Below are positions 16,123 through 24,305 of a stretch of DNA of 44,015 bases, one piece after another. The stretch spans positions 1 to 44,015 of the forward strand of contig JAZKAK010000020.1 of the NCBI GenBank assembly GCA_040389165.1, written 5' to 3'. The first letter of the stretch is position 1. Each line of letters starts with the position of its first letter. The notes below the pieces were generated by a model, which was not told the origin of the DNA, ran no database searches, and saw only the letters and a list, made by a program, of their open reading frames with translations. Both the position numbers and the translations under genes were made by a program. The stretch comes from CAIOTO01 sp040389165. Lineage in GTDB: Bacteria; Pseudomonadota; Alphaproteobacteria; Paracaedibacterales; CAIOTO01.

Positions 16123-16698
16123 TTGGACGCATTTATTGATTTTGTACACAACTGGGGATATATTGCTGTCTTCTTAGGCTCTCTTGTTGAAGGCGAATCT
16201 GTTATCTTAACTGCCAGTGCCATGGCGCGTCTTGGCCATTTATCGATTCTAAAAGTTGGGCTTATTGCTTTTGTTGGCACCCTCATAGCAGATCAAGGCC
16301 TGTATTTAGTTGGCTGGTTTTACGGGGATGCAATTTTTGCTCGTTTCCCAAAATTAAAGCACAAATCTGCTCGTGCTTTTGAATTGCTCCATAAATATGA
16401 CATATTATTTATAATTTCGTGTCGATTTATCTATGGCATTCGCATTATAAGCCCGATTGTGATCGGTGCGGCCCGCGTTAAGCCTTTACGTTTTATGCCT
16501 CTTAATTTTGTTTCTGCGGCAGTATGGGCGGCCATTAGTTGTACGGGCGGCTACATGCTTGGTGCGATTATGCTCGAAGCATTTCAGCATTTTCACATGG
16601 TGCAGAAATATTTGATCTTTGGTGTTTTGGGTCTATTGGCCTTGATTTTTATCATTGTGCAAATTAGGCATTACTATAAGAAGAACGCACACGATTAA
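16123..16698 (+). CDS. DedA family membrane protein
   Basis: A 191-residue integral membrane protein of the DedA/VTT family, with about five hydrophobic segments. Diagnostic are GYIAVFLGSLVEGESVI near the N-terminus, the acidic-containing GTLIADQGLYLVGWFYGD, and CRFIYGIRIISPIVIGAARV with the conserved arginines. Family members are linked to undecaprenyl-phosphate or other lipid recycling and proton-motive-force homeostasis. The likely start is TTG at 16123, with AAGGA eight bases upstream and only 11 bases after the M23 gene, so the two are probably cotranscribed. Confidence 0.9.
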   Translation: MDAFIDFVHNWGYIAVFLGSLVEGESVILTASAMARLGHLSILKVGLIAFVGTLIADQGLYLVGWFYGDAIFARFPKLKHKSARAFELLHKYDILFIISCRFIYGIRIISPIVIGAARVKPLRFMPLNFVSAAVWAAISCTGGYMLGAIMLEAFQHFHMVQKYLIFGVLGLLALIFIIVQIRHYYKKNAHD

Positions 16699-16739
16699 TA
16701 TGACGATGGGCCATAGTATAACCACAGAATGGAAAACAA

Positions 16740-17774
16740 ATGGCATTTACTGATCTCAAATTCGCTATCGTAGGCGCAACTGGCGCTGTTGGGCGGACAC
16801 TTTTATCTATTTTAGCTGAACGTGGTGTACCAAAAGAAAACATAACCGCCATTGCGTCGGAACGGTCGCTTGGTATTAAAATTTCGTATGGACATCTGGA
16901 CGAGCTTAAAATAAAAGCCCTTAATACATTCGATTTCAGCACAACGCATATCGCCTTCTTCTCGGCTGGTGGTGACATATCAGCAAAGTATGCACCTATT
17001 GCTGCAGCACAAGGTGCGCTCGTTATCGACAAGTCGTCACGTTTTCGTATGGACGCAGATGTGCCATTGGTTGTGCCTGAAGTTAATATGGATGCGATTG
17101 CACTGGCTGCAAAACGACGTATTATCGCAAATCCAAATTGCTCCACGATACAATTGGTGGTGGCACTAAAGCCTGTTCATGATGTGTCGCCAATCAAACG
17201 TGTTGTGTTGTCAACGTATCAGGCGGTATCGGGTGCGGGTCAAAAGGCCATGGATATTCTTTTTAATGAAACAAAAACGGTGTTGATGAATCAACCGTCA
17301 ACAGCGAATAAGCTTTTTCCAAAACCGATAGCCTTTAATGTGATTCCCAAAATTGATGATTTCGCGGCTGATGGTTCGACTAAAGAAGAACTAAAAATGA
17401 TCGAGGAAACAAAGAAGATTCTGTCAGCTGACATGACTGTGGCGGCAACATGCGTGCGCGTTCCTGTGTTTATTGGTCATTCGATTTCAGTGAATGTCGA
17501 ATGCACGACAGCGTTTGATTTAAAAGAAATGCAGGTGGCTTTAAAGGCATCAAAGGCAATAAAAATGCCTAAAACCGCAGACCAATTCTTTACCTCCGTT
17601 GAAATTGCACAAGATGATGAAGTGTTTGTTAGTCGTTTGCGTAAAGATACATCGGTGCCACATGGGCTGTCATTTTGGGTTGTGGCTGATAATCTTCGCA
17701 AAGGTGCGGCATTGAATGGCGTGCAAATCGCTGAGGCTGTGTATAAGCATCATAAGAAATTGCTGCGGAAGTAA
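16740..17774 (+). CDS. asd: Aspartate-semialdehyde dehydrogenase
   Basis: A 344-residue enzyme that reduces aspartyl-phosphate to aspartate semialdehyde with NADPH, on the route to diaminopimelate, lysine, threonine and methionine. The N-terminal nucleotide-binding loop VGATGAVGRTLL (residues 11-22), the catalytic Cys134 in NPNCSTIQ, VSGAGQKAM, and the second active-site region VPVFIGHSISVN are all present. Length is normal. It is the last gene of the M23-DedA-asd run, 41 bp after DedA. Keeping asd points to continuing DAP and peptidoglycan synthesis. The ATG at 16740 is well placed. Confidence 0.96.
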   Translation: MAFTDLKFAIVGATGAVGRTLLSILAERGVPKENITAIASERSLGIKISYGHLDELKIKALNTFDFSTTHIAFFSAGGDISAKYAPIAAAQGALVIDKSSRFRMDADVPLVVPEVNMDAIALAAKRRIIANPNCSTIQLVVALKPVHDVSPIKRVVLSTYQAVSGAGQKAMDILFNETKTVLMNQPSTANKLFPKPIAFNVIPKIDDFAADGSTKEELKMIEETKKILSADMTVAATCVRVPVFIGHSISVNVECTTAFDLKEMQVALKASKAIKMPKTADQFFTSVEIAQDDEVFVSRLRKDTSVPHGLSFWVVADNLRKGAALNGVQIAEAVYKHHKKLLRK

Positions 17775-17775
17775 G

Positions 17776-17883
17776 CCAAAGTTCGGGTAACTGCTCGTCC
17801 TTTAACCATTTATCCTTGTAATCTTTCCATGTCGTGGCAAATTTGCAAGGATGTTTTTGATTTTTAAAGCACCACTCATCTAA
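17776..17883 (-). other. Possible coding remnant downstream of asd
   Basis: On the minus strand one frame of about 36 codons reads DEWCFKNQKHPCKFATTW then KDYKDKWLKDEQLPELWL, with a composition more like real protein than random sequence. It begins in another frame just past the stop of the broken NUDIX gene and runs into asd antisense. It has no start codon. It might be a frameshifted extension or part of a lost gene; I cannot assign it. Confidence 0.25.
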
Positions 17884-18413
17884 GAAGCATTAAAAAGATG
17901 TGGTGCAACCAGGTCATCTGCAGATGTCATGGCTTTAATGTGCTGTGCATCTGCCCAAATATATTCTAGATGTTCATCACTTAAAACGATTGGTGTTTCT
18001 GTTTTGAGTTCACATGTGTGATACCAAAGAATTAATCCAAGTGGCGCATGATTCGCTGGCAGACGCACCGACGTTAACACCATCGCATTTGCCTTGATAT
18101 TATACCATTTTCACTAACTTTCAATTAGTGCAGTCCTCTGCAATATCTCTGTTGCTCATGTACAAGTGTACACTGCGCACCTCGTATTTTGATGTCTTGC
18201 TACTCAAAACTTTTTGAAAACGGTATTAGACAAACCTGCTAATCCTGTTTCTTCTTTAACCTCACGTAAAAGGGCATTAATAGTAGCTTCTTCCCGCTGC
18301 ACTCTGCCTCCTGGAAAATCCCAATAACCTCTTGAATGCTTCAAGAGTAATATTTGAACAAACGTGTTCTGTATAATTTATTTAACGCCTAAATAATAGA
18401 TTTGTTCTTTTTT
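17880..18413 (-). pseudogene. NUDIX hydrolase gene split by a miniature element
   Basis: On the minus strand, KEQIYYLGVK is followed by a stop (18378-18380), then IIQNTFVQILLLKHSRGYW and a full NUDIX box: DFPGGRVQREEATINALLRE and VKEETGL. After AGLS the sequence is interrupted by the 123-bp element (18103-18225) and continues IKANAMVLTSVRLPAN... to ...APHLFNAS. Deleting the element and one TAA copy joins TCT-AAT-ATC-AAG in frame, so the halves were one gene of about 130 codons. No start codon is evident; another stop lies just upstream. NUDIX proteins hydrolyse nucleoside-diphosphate-linked compounds; this one is dead or only the second half could be made. Confidence 0.82.
18103..18225 (-). 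mobile_element. 123-bp miniature element, copy 4 (inside the NUDIX gene)
   Basis: TACCATTTTCACTAAC... to ...TTGAAAACGGTA, flanked by TTA on both sides (18100-18102 and 18226-18228). Two base differences are visible from copy 3 (14337-14459). Confidence 0.88.
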
Positions 18414-18521
18414 TTATTCAAAATGGTTTTTAAAATCAATTGGTGATTGGGTTGTGCATCCGCAGAGCAATAAAAGAATCGCGAACATGAATAGATGGCA
18501 AGGGCTGCTTTTATTCATCAT
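18414..18521 (-). CDS. Tiny lipoprotein-like ORF
   Basis: A 35-residue frame on the minus strand starting at the paired ATGs 18521/18518: MMNKSSPCHLFMFAILLLLC then GCTTQSPIDFKNHFE. It has a short basic start, a hydrophobic run and a lipobox-like LLCGC with Cys22 as the likely lipidated residue, so it resembles the very small entericidin or LptM-like lipoproteins in layout. It begins inside the last codons of the YhcG-like gene, which suggests coupling. The next codons in the same frame belong to the broken NUDIX gene, so this may also be a decayed remnant. Confidence 0.4.
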   Translation of the reverse strand: MMNKSSPCHLFMFAILLLLCGCTTQSPIDFKNHFE

Positions 18522-19554
18522 TATCATTCGTTAAATCCTTAGAAAGTTCGGCCTCAAGCTCTTCAATCGACGGAAGTGCTGTTTTAATATTTTCAGGCAA
18601 TTGCTCATCCAGTCGATATTCAGCAAGACCTATCGGTTTTGTCATGTCACGAAGGGTGTATTCAGCTAAAACATTATTTTTATGTTTACACAAAATTAAG
18701 CCGATCGATGGCTTGTCAGTTTCATATTTAACAAGATCATCAATGGCTGATAGATAAAAATTCATCTTCCCTGCATATTCTGGCTTGAACTCTTTGTCTT
18801 TTAGTTCAATAACCACAAAGCATCTAAGCTTCAAATGGTAAAATAACAGGTCAATGTAAAAATCTTGATCAGCAACCTCTAGGTGATATTGACGTCCAAC
18901 AAAGGCAAAACCTGCACCCAACTCAAGAATAAACTTTTCCATGTGTTGAAGCAGAGCCTTTTCAACTTCACGTTCCTGTGCTTCAGCGCCTATGCTCAAG
19001 AAATCAAAGATATAGGGATCTTTCAATGTATAGTGTGCTAAGTCTGACCGAGGAGATGGCAACCTTGCATGAAAATTTGTAATAGCTTGCCCTTGACGTT
19101 TATGCAAAGCCGTTTCAATTTGCATCACCATAATATTGCGCGACCAGCCGTATTCAATGGCGTTCCTTACGTAAAACAGTCTATCTTGTTTGTTTGACAC
19201 AAGATCCATTAAGAAGATGTTATGTCCCCAGGGCAATTGTGCAACAACCTGTTGCACAAATTCAACCTCAGGATATTCGCTTGCAAATTTACGCATATAT
19301 TTTAAATTGCGTGTGCTAAAGCCCTTCATTTCTGGAAACTCAGATCTTAAATCTTTTGAGAGTTGCTCAATGATTTTTGCACCCCAGCCTTTGATGGCTT
19401 GAGCTTCTAGGATTTTGCAGCCAATATGATGATAAAGTAGGATTAGTTCTTTATTGACACTAATAGATGCCTTGTAACGCGAAGTTGCAACGCGTTGCTT
19501 GAGTGCATTCAATAGTGCGTTATAGTCTTGATTCACAATGCTTTGGCTCATCAA
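18511..19554 (-). CDS. YhcG-like PD-(D/E)XK nuclease domain protein (DUF1016)
   Basis: A 347-residue protein with the two-part layout of the YhcG/DUF1016 family. An N-terminal helical DNA-binding-like domain (about residues 10-165) contains IGCKILEAQAIKGWGAKIIE, FSTRNLKYMRKFASEYP and LPWGHN. A C-terminal PD-(D/E)XK fold (about 185-330) contains FVGRQYHLEVADQDFYIDLL and then CFVVIELK, giving the D...ExK catalytic set. Such proteins are widespread, patchily distributed, and predicted to be nucleases; some accompany restriction or defence loci. Here it stands beside a disrupted gene and a miniature element in what looks like an accessory patch. ATG at 19554; the second ATG is equally possible. 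Confidence 0.88.
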   Translation of the reverse strand: MMSQSIVNQDYNALLNALKQRVATSRYKASISVNKELILLYHHIGCKILEAQAIKGWGAKIIEQLSKDLRSEFPEMKGFSTRNLKYMRKFASEYPEVEFVQQVVAQLPWGHNIFLMDLVSNKQDRLFYVRNAIEYGWSRNIMVMQIETALHKRQGQAITNFHARLPSPRSDLAHYTLKDPYIFDFLSIGAEAQEREVEKALLQHMEKFILELGAGFAFVGRQYHLEVADQDFYIDLLFYHLKLRCFVVIELKDKEFKPEYAGKMNFYLSAIDDLVKYETDKPSIGLILCKHKNNVLAEYTLRDMTKPIGLAEYRLDEQLPENIKTALPSIEELEAELSKDLTNDNDE

Positions 19555-19667
19555 CTTTTCTTGTGTAATTGTGCAGCAACTTGTGTATAAACGTATTCTT
19601 TTTGTCGTGTCAGATCAATTGTGCATGTGCTGCTTGCACAAAATTATCAGCAAATCTTACCGCCAGT

Positions 19668-20429
19668 CTACCCCTGCACCCGGCGAATCTTCACAAAACG
19701 ATAGCTCCAATACAGCACGGGCGTTCCCATGATATTCACAGCAATGCGTATGATGCAGCCCGCTAGTACATAGCTCATAATTACGGTATTAAAACTAAGC
19801 GGATTCGGATTAAGCACAATCCATGCGAGTACGCTAAAGAGCAGGTTATCCAAAAAGCCTGATGCGAACATTGACACATTTTGCCGCAGCCACAGATAAC
19901 GACCGGCTGATTTACGCCTAATCCATTGATAGAGAGAGATATCAATTAATTGGGTTACTACATACGATAGCAAGCTAGCAATGAATAAGCGCGCTGATGG
20001 CACGAATATAGCCCACATACTTTTGAACATTTCATCTTGCTCAGGATCGTCATGCACGCCTGGGTGTGCAAGGCAGAGCAGCATCCAGCAACTTGCCAAT
20101 AACTGTGCCATAAAGCTTATGAGAATTGTCTTTCGTGCAGCATCGGCTCCGTAGTGCTCTGTTATAATGTCGCTTACCAAATACGTGGTGGCAAACAACA
20201 CAGTGCCAAGCGCAACAGGTTCTGGTGTTGAAAGGTAACTACCAAGGCGAAGCACTTGCACGTTTGCGATAACAATTGCCAACGCATTATATGCACACAA
20301 AGCGCCATAACCATATCGACAGGCACCTAATATAGCCAGCACGCATACCAGAAATGTGAGCAGAGAAGCAATTTCGGATGGATAGCTTTGCAGAATATGA
20401 ATCAGTGTATTAATGTGTTGGTCTATCAT
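19668..20429 (-). CDS. yhhQ: Queuosine precursor transporter (YhhQ / VUT family)
   Basis: A 253-residue membrane protein with six or more hydrophobic segments, matching the VUT family (DUF165), whose characterised member YhhQ imports preQ0/preQ1-type precursors. Recognisable are NVQVLRLGSY, the Y-L-V-S-D-I-I-T-E-H-Y-G block (YLVSDIITEHYGADAARKTI), FIASLLSYVVTQLIDISLYQ and FLDNLLFSVLAW. Its start overlaps the end of rppH by 20 bases, so it is translated from the same mRNA. Its presence suggests the cell salvages queuosine precursors rather than making them; no queC, queD, queE or queF lies in this window. Confidence 0.9.
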   Translation of the reverse strand: MIDQHINTLIHILQSYPSEIASLLTFLVCVLAILGACRYGYGALCAYNALAIVIANVQVLRLGSYLSTPEPVALGTVLFATTYLVSDIITEHYGADAARKTILISFMAQLLASCWMLLCLAHPGVHDDPEQDEMFKSMWAIFVPSARLFIASLLSYVVTQLIDISLYQWIRRKSAGRYLWLRQNVSMFASGFLDNLLFSVLAWIVLNPNPLSFNTVIMSYVLAGCIIRIAVNIMGTPVLYWSYRFVKIRRVQG

Positions 20430-20895
20430 CGAAATACCATGAGAATTCAGTTATGATTGCGTGATACATATCACGTTTAAAATCGACGATTGCGGGTAAT
20501 AATTCATTTACGTCGATCCATTTGTAGGAAGAAAATTCGGGGTAGGGTACATTAAGGTTAGTGACATCATGCAAAGTATCTAACGTCATTAAAAACCATT
20601 TTTGACGCTGCCCATGATAAAGACCATCCCAAAGCACTTTTTGTAATGCTTCTGGCCACATAAAGGTAAACCAATCATTTGATTCAGCAATTATGGTCAC
20701 ATGATTAGGTTGAATACCTGTTTCTTCGAATAATTCACGAAGGGCCGTCGCACGAGGTTCTTCATTAGGATCAATCCCACCTTGTGGCATTTGCCAAGCG
20801 CCAGGTGTGTTAATACGCTCACCAACCCAGACTTGTTTTTTATCATTAATAAGCATTATGCCAACGCCTAGTCGATAATGCGTAACAGATTCCAT
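20410..20895 (-). CDS. rppH: RNA pyrophosphohydrolase RppH
   Basis: A 161-residue NUDIX enzyme that removes pyrophosphate from 5'-triphosphorylated mRNA ends and so triggers 5'-dependent decay. The NUDIX box is complete at residues 39-61 (GGIDPNEEPRATALRELFEE, then TGI), and the RppH-specific opening YRLGVGIMLIND with WQMPQGG, plus KWFLMTL later, separates it from other NUDIX proteins. It lies between the divergent deacetylase gene (24-bp gap) and yhhQ (20-base overlap), a common alphaproteobacterial arrangement downstream of an S41 protease. ATG at 20895. Confidence 0.94.
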   Translation of the reverse strand: MESVTHYRLGVGIMLINDKKQVWVGERINTPGAWQMPQGGIDPNEEPRATALRELFEETGIQPNHVTIIAESNDWFTFMWPEALQKVLWDGLYHGQRQKWFLMTLDTLHDVTNLNVPYPEFSSYKWIDVNELLPAIVDFKRDMYHAIITEFSWYFDDRPTH

Positions 20896-20919
20896 TATTG
20901 TTATTCCTTTTCTGTTTCA

Positions 20920-21810
20920 CTATTTTGCCTGGATTGAGGGTTTCCCGTCAACAAAAAGTCCCTTATTAGCCTTAATTAAGTCGATATATTCCTTGAAATG
21001 ACTTTTTTTGGCTTCGTCAGTTAGCAGTACGGCTATTTTTAGTTCGCCAGTGATTTGCATAGTTTCTATGTGCGTTGATAAGATTAATTTGAATTCATTA
21101 AAAGTTGTATTGCTTGCGACAAACGAATTTAATAGATGGTATGTAACATTTTGATGATGACAAAGTTCTTGTATGTTATTGAAAAATTGTGGAGGGATTA
21201 TAAGGGTAAGACCGTGTTTGTTTGCAAGTGCGATGATAAATTCCAGTGCTTCCGGATCAACATCGATCATATCGGGAATAAATATTGTTTTAATTTGAGT
21301 TTGGGTTAACACCTGTTCAAAATAGTCATGTGATTCTTTTGTGTTGTTCAATGTTGCTGGCGATTGATCTTCTCCGTCAAAGCGACTCCGTGTTGGAATA
21401 ACAAGTGCGCATTGCCGTTTTTGTTTTGCGATAAGCGCCAATACATCTGCGGGTAACGTATCAAACGGATTAATTAAAATGCCAATATTTTCTGGCAATG
21501 TCGATAAAAATTCAACCCCATTGCTAAGGCGATCGATCGTGCCAACCCACATAACAACTGGAATTGAAGTGAGTGTTTGCATGGGGGTTTTGTGTTTTTG
21601 AAGCGTAACGGAATCAAGTTCAGTTTTTAGCGGAAAGTACAAAAGTGCAGCTTCTTCTTGTAACTCCTTTGCATTTTTTTGAGCATCCTCTTTAAGAGAA
21701 AGCTTAGTTTCTTTTGTGCTTGGAATATTCGTTTCTGCTCTTGTATCGATGGAACATAAGAGATTAAAGAAACAGAGTGCAAGCACTGCAAGGGTATGCC
21801 TTTTTATCAT
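20920..21810 (-). CDS. Divergent polysaccharide deacetylase family protein
   Basis: A 296-residue exported protein with a signal peptide (about residues 1-25, LAVLALCFFNLLCSIDTRA). The mature part resembles the YibQ-like divergent polysaccharide deacetylase family: a TIM-barrel-like run with IGILINPFDTLPADVLALIA, CALVIPTRS and IFIPDMIDVDPEALEFIIAL. The calls rest as much on position between the S41 protease and rppH, where this family normally sits, as on sequence. Catalytic metal ligands of true deacetylases are not obvious, and the usual glycine-rich opening is weak, so the protein is divergent even for the family. It overlaps the protease stop by four bases (ATGA). Confidence 0.72.
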   Translation of the reverse strand: MIKRHTLAVLALCFFNLLCSIDTRAETNIPSTKETKLSLKEDAQKNAKELQEEAALLYFPLKTELDSVTLQKHKTPMQTLTSIPVVMWVGTIDRLSNGVEFLSTLPENIGILINPFDTLPADVLALIAKQKRQCALVIPTRSRFDGEDQSPATLNNTKESHDYFEQVLTQTQIKTIFIPDMIDVDPEALEFIIALANKHGLTLIIPPQFFNNIQELCHHQNVTYHLLNSFVASNTTFNEFKLILSTHIETMQITGELKIAVLLTDEAKKSHFKEYIDLIKANKGLFVDGKPSIQAK

Positions 21811-22997
21811 TGCTCTTCCCTTACTTGAAAGAATGATAATCCACGTAACAAGTCATAAGCGCGTTTAAGTTGGGCGTCACGTATTGGGTCAAACATTACG
21901 TCTTTAGGATCGGCTTCAACGACAATGTCGGGTTCTACCCCCTTTTCATGAATTCTAGAATTCTTTGGCGAATGAAAATAGGCGGTTGTCAATTTTAACA
22001 CGCCATTGTTTGATAATGGGAACAGTGTTTGCACGGCCCCTTTGCCAAAAGACTGAGAACCCATGATAATGGCGCGTTTGTGATCTTTAAGTGCGCTTGC
22101 AAAAATTTCTGAACCCGATGCTGAACCCTTGTTGATTAAAATAACAATAGGCAATCCGCGTACATGGTCATGGTCTTTTGCTTCATAGTTTTGTGTGTCA
22201 TGGCTTGTGCGACCTTGCACGCGCACAATGGTTCCTCCGTCTAAGAATAAACTCGTTACAGAAATTGCTTGCTCAAGTATGCCGCCAGGATTGTTACGTA
22301 AATCAATGATCAGGCCATGTAATTTTCCTTCACGTAAAATGGCATCAATCGTATTTCTGACTTCTTTTTCGCATTGTTCATTAAATAAGCTAATGCGTAA
22401 ATAAGCAATTTTATCTTTTACATTTGATTTGACGGGATTCACTTTGATTGTTGATCGAGTGAGTGTGAGATCGCGTTGTTTGCCGTTTTGTTCTAAAATG
22501 GAAAGTTTTATATCTGTTCCAGGTTTGCCATACAATTGCCGCAAAGCATCGGATACAAGGATTTTTGTAACATCTTGACCGTTTATATGGGTAATAAGAT
22601 CGCCTGCCTGAATAGATGCGATTTGTGCTGGTGTGCCATCAATGGCGGAAATAACTTTTAGCCCTGTCTTTGCGGGTAGAATTTCAAGACCAACGCCACC
22701 AAATTCGCCTTTGCTAATGCCTTTAAGTTCATCGGAATCATTGGGATCAAGATAAAGGGAGTAGGGGTCTAATGCCATCAAGACGCCGCCTAAGGCGCCT
22801 TCGATGAGACGATGTTCTGAGACGTTGTCAATATAGTCTGATCGGATGCGTTCAAGCACTTCGGGTAAAAGAACCTCAAGCGTTTGTTTTACAGATACCT
22901 CTGTGGTCTGAGATGACTTGTCTTCCTCGCGACATCCACTTACGCATAACAGCGTGAACCCAAGTGAACAGAGAAAGACAAGTCGATCGCATACCAT
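21807..22997 (-). CDS. S41 family C-terminal processing protease, lipoprotein
   Basis: A protease of the CtpA/Prc type (396 residues from this start). Order: lipoprotein signal with lipobox VSGC (FTLLCVSGC), a helical N-terminal segment (SDYIDNVSEHRLIEGALGGV), a PDZ domain (about residues 85-165, GEFGGVGLEILPA...GDLITHINGQDV), and the S41 catalytic core. The nucleophile is in GSASGSEI and the general-base Lys in SFGKGAVQ, both intact. It probably trims periplasmic or cell-wall enzymes. I prefer the ATG at 22997, which begins the signal sequence and lies next to the upstream stop, over an upstream ATG at 23045 that overlaps the preceding gene. Confidence 0.93.
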   Translation of the reverse strand: MVCDRLVFLCSLGFTLLCVSGCREEDKSSQTTEVSVKQTLEVLLPEVLERIRSDYIDNVSEHRLIEGALGGVLMALDPYSLYLDPNDSDELKGISKGEFGGVGLEILPAKTGLKVISAIDGTPAQIASIQAGDLITHINGQDVTKILVSDALRQLYGKPGTDIKLSILEQNGKQRDLTLTRSTIKVNPVKSNVKDKIAYLRISLFNEQCEKEVRNTIDAILREGKLHGLIIDLRNNPGGILEQAISVTSLFLDGGTIVRVQGRTSHDTQNYEAKDHDHVRGLPIVILINKGSASGSEIFASALKDHKRAIIMGSQSFGKGAVQTLFPLSNNGVLKLTTAYFHSPKNSRIHEKGVEPDIVVEADPKDVMFDPIRDAQLKRAYDLLRGLSFFQVREEQ

Positions 22998-22998
22998 T

Positions 22999-23697
22999 TT
23001 AGGCCTTAGGTGTTGCAGGTTTAATATCGCTAACCTTAGCATCAACTTTGCCAGATGCTATATCAATATTTGATTCCACAGCTTTTGTTTGAACTGTTGC
23101 TGGCTTTGTCTCTACTTTTGCAGGGTGTGCCTTTTTGACTTCTGCGGACGGCTTTGGGTTTGCTTTCTCCTCCGACTTAGTATCTGTTGGATTGATTGCT
23201 TTTAATGCCTCTGTAATGCCTGAAACTGGTTTTTCTGTTTCTTTTGTAGCCGCTTTGACAGTATCTGCCTTTTGCACTGTGTGCGTATGTATTGCGTCGT
23301 GCGGGTGATCTATATCTCCATCGATAACAAAGTCTTTTTCGGCTAGTATAATGTCTGCCTCTGATTTAACAGCCACGTGCCATTTGCCGGGACGTGCTGT
23401 TACAAATGCATGCGTGCGATAGCGATCACTGTGTTTTGTTGGCGTTTTGAATTCAGAGTAGGGGTGTCCGTCACGTGTCCACACAAATGTTACGTGTCCG
23501 TCAGTTGACGGTTTTAATTCAATTTGCGCCCAAACTTGGCCGTCATGAAACGCAAAATGATCGCGTTCGTTTTGCACGATATGTTTTTCAACTTTTGTGC
23601 CGAGCACAAGCTTTGCCCCTTCAGCGCAGACAAGTGCTGTGTTGAGTAAAAATACTCCAGCAAGACTGGCTAAGAACGTTGAGCGTATTGTTTTCAT
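22999..23697 (-). CDS. Exported DUF2914-like protein with Lys/Ala-rich tail
   Basis: A 232-residue protein with a signal peptide (MKTIRSTFLASLAGVFLLNT..CAEG). Residues about 25-125 look like a DUF2914-type beta domain: VWAQIELKP, a W-T-R-D-G turn, then RPGKWHVAVKSEADIILAEK and FVIDG. The second half is low complexity, rich in Lys, Ala, Thr and Pro, likely an extended periplasmic linker. ATG at 23697 is preceded by AGAGGGA at good spacing; an in-frame ATG 11 codons earlier lacks this. First gene of the minus-strand unit running through the protease, deacetylase, rppH and yhhQ. The function of the domain is unknown. Confidence 0.7.
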   Translation of the reverse strand: MKTIRSTFLASLAGVFLLNTALVCAEGAKLVLGTKVEKHIVQNERDHFAFHDGQVWAQIELKPSTDGHVTFVWTRDGHPYSEFKTPTKHSDRYRTHAFVTARPGKWHVAVKSEADIILAEKDFVIDGDIDHPHDAIHTHTVQKADTVKAATKETEKPVSGITEALKAINPTDTKSEEKANPKPSAEVKKAHPAKVETKPATVQTKAVESNIDIASGKVDAKVSDIKPATPKA

Positions 23698-24098
23698 GAA
23701 AATCCCTCTAATTGTGTACGTAGACATCATTATGCTAGCGCTAACATCAATTCATTTCAAGGGGGGGCTTGACGAATTGGTGTGGGATAAGGAGATTATT
23801 TTTAAATAACAAGCAATTACACAGTGGCAAGAGAATAAATTGCGATTTTTCTTGAACAAAACATGCATTTCTTTTCTGAGGGGGGTTGACTTTTCACACA
23901 TAAGAGCCCATCTATATTAGTATGAGTTGATAATATCTTTTTTGCACGCACTCGCATTTGACATGCAAACTACTGATACGGTTGTCCGCTATCCTATAGT
24001 TCTAGTGTTTGTCTCGATAGTATATTGCAAACTCTCCTGATTTGAGTATTTTAAGTCAGGTAATATTAACACTACGAATATGAATAGGATTTCTAAGA
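23698..24098. other. Divergent intergenic region, long cspA leader
   Basis: The region separates the minus-strand operon from cspA. A TTGACT at 23886 is followed at non-standard distance by TATATT, so I do not call the promoter firmly. From there to the cspA ATG is about 180 bases without a gene, matching the long structured leaders usual for cold-shock genes. A small inverted repeat (CCTGA...TCAGG, about 24036-24060) is present. Confidence 0.5.
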
Positions 24099-24305
24099 AT
24101 GGCAACCGGTATTGTAAAATGGTTTAATTCAACAAAAGGTTATGGGTTTATTATGCCTGATGACAAAAGCAGCGATGTATTCGTACACATTACAGCATTG
24201 GAGCGCGCAGGCCTTCAATCACTTAATGATGGACAAAAACTCAGCTACGAACTTGCTTCAAACAAAGGCAAAGTTTCAGCTGTTAACTTAAAGTTGATGG
24301 ATTAA
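24099..24305 (+). CDS. cspA: Cold-shock domain protein
   Basis: A 68-residue single cold-shock domain with both RNA-binding motifs: KGYGFIMPDD (RNP1, about residues 13-22) and DVFVHITAL (RNP2, about 26-34). The opening MATGIVKWFNSTKGYGFI is typical. These proteins bind single-stranded RNA or DNA and melt mRNA structure. Some family members are not cold-induced, but the long leader and the following DEAD-box helicase gene make a cold-response module plausible. The gene is monocistronic as far as can be seen, with a weak hairpin terminator about 110 bases downstream. Confidence 0.95.
   Translation: MATGIVKWFNSTKGYGFIMPDDKSSDVFVHITALERAGLQSLNDGQKLSYELASNKGKVSAVNLKLMD

Noticed and set aside
22998..23045. 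Upstream ATG for the S41 protease
   Set aside because: It would bury the lipoprotein signal behind 16 residues and overlap the preceding gene; the ATG at 22997 starts the signal directly.
23886..23918. cspA promoter TTGACT...TATATT
   Set aside because: The spacer is 21 bp, too long for a normal sigma70 promoter, so I did not list it as a feature.
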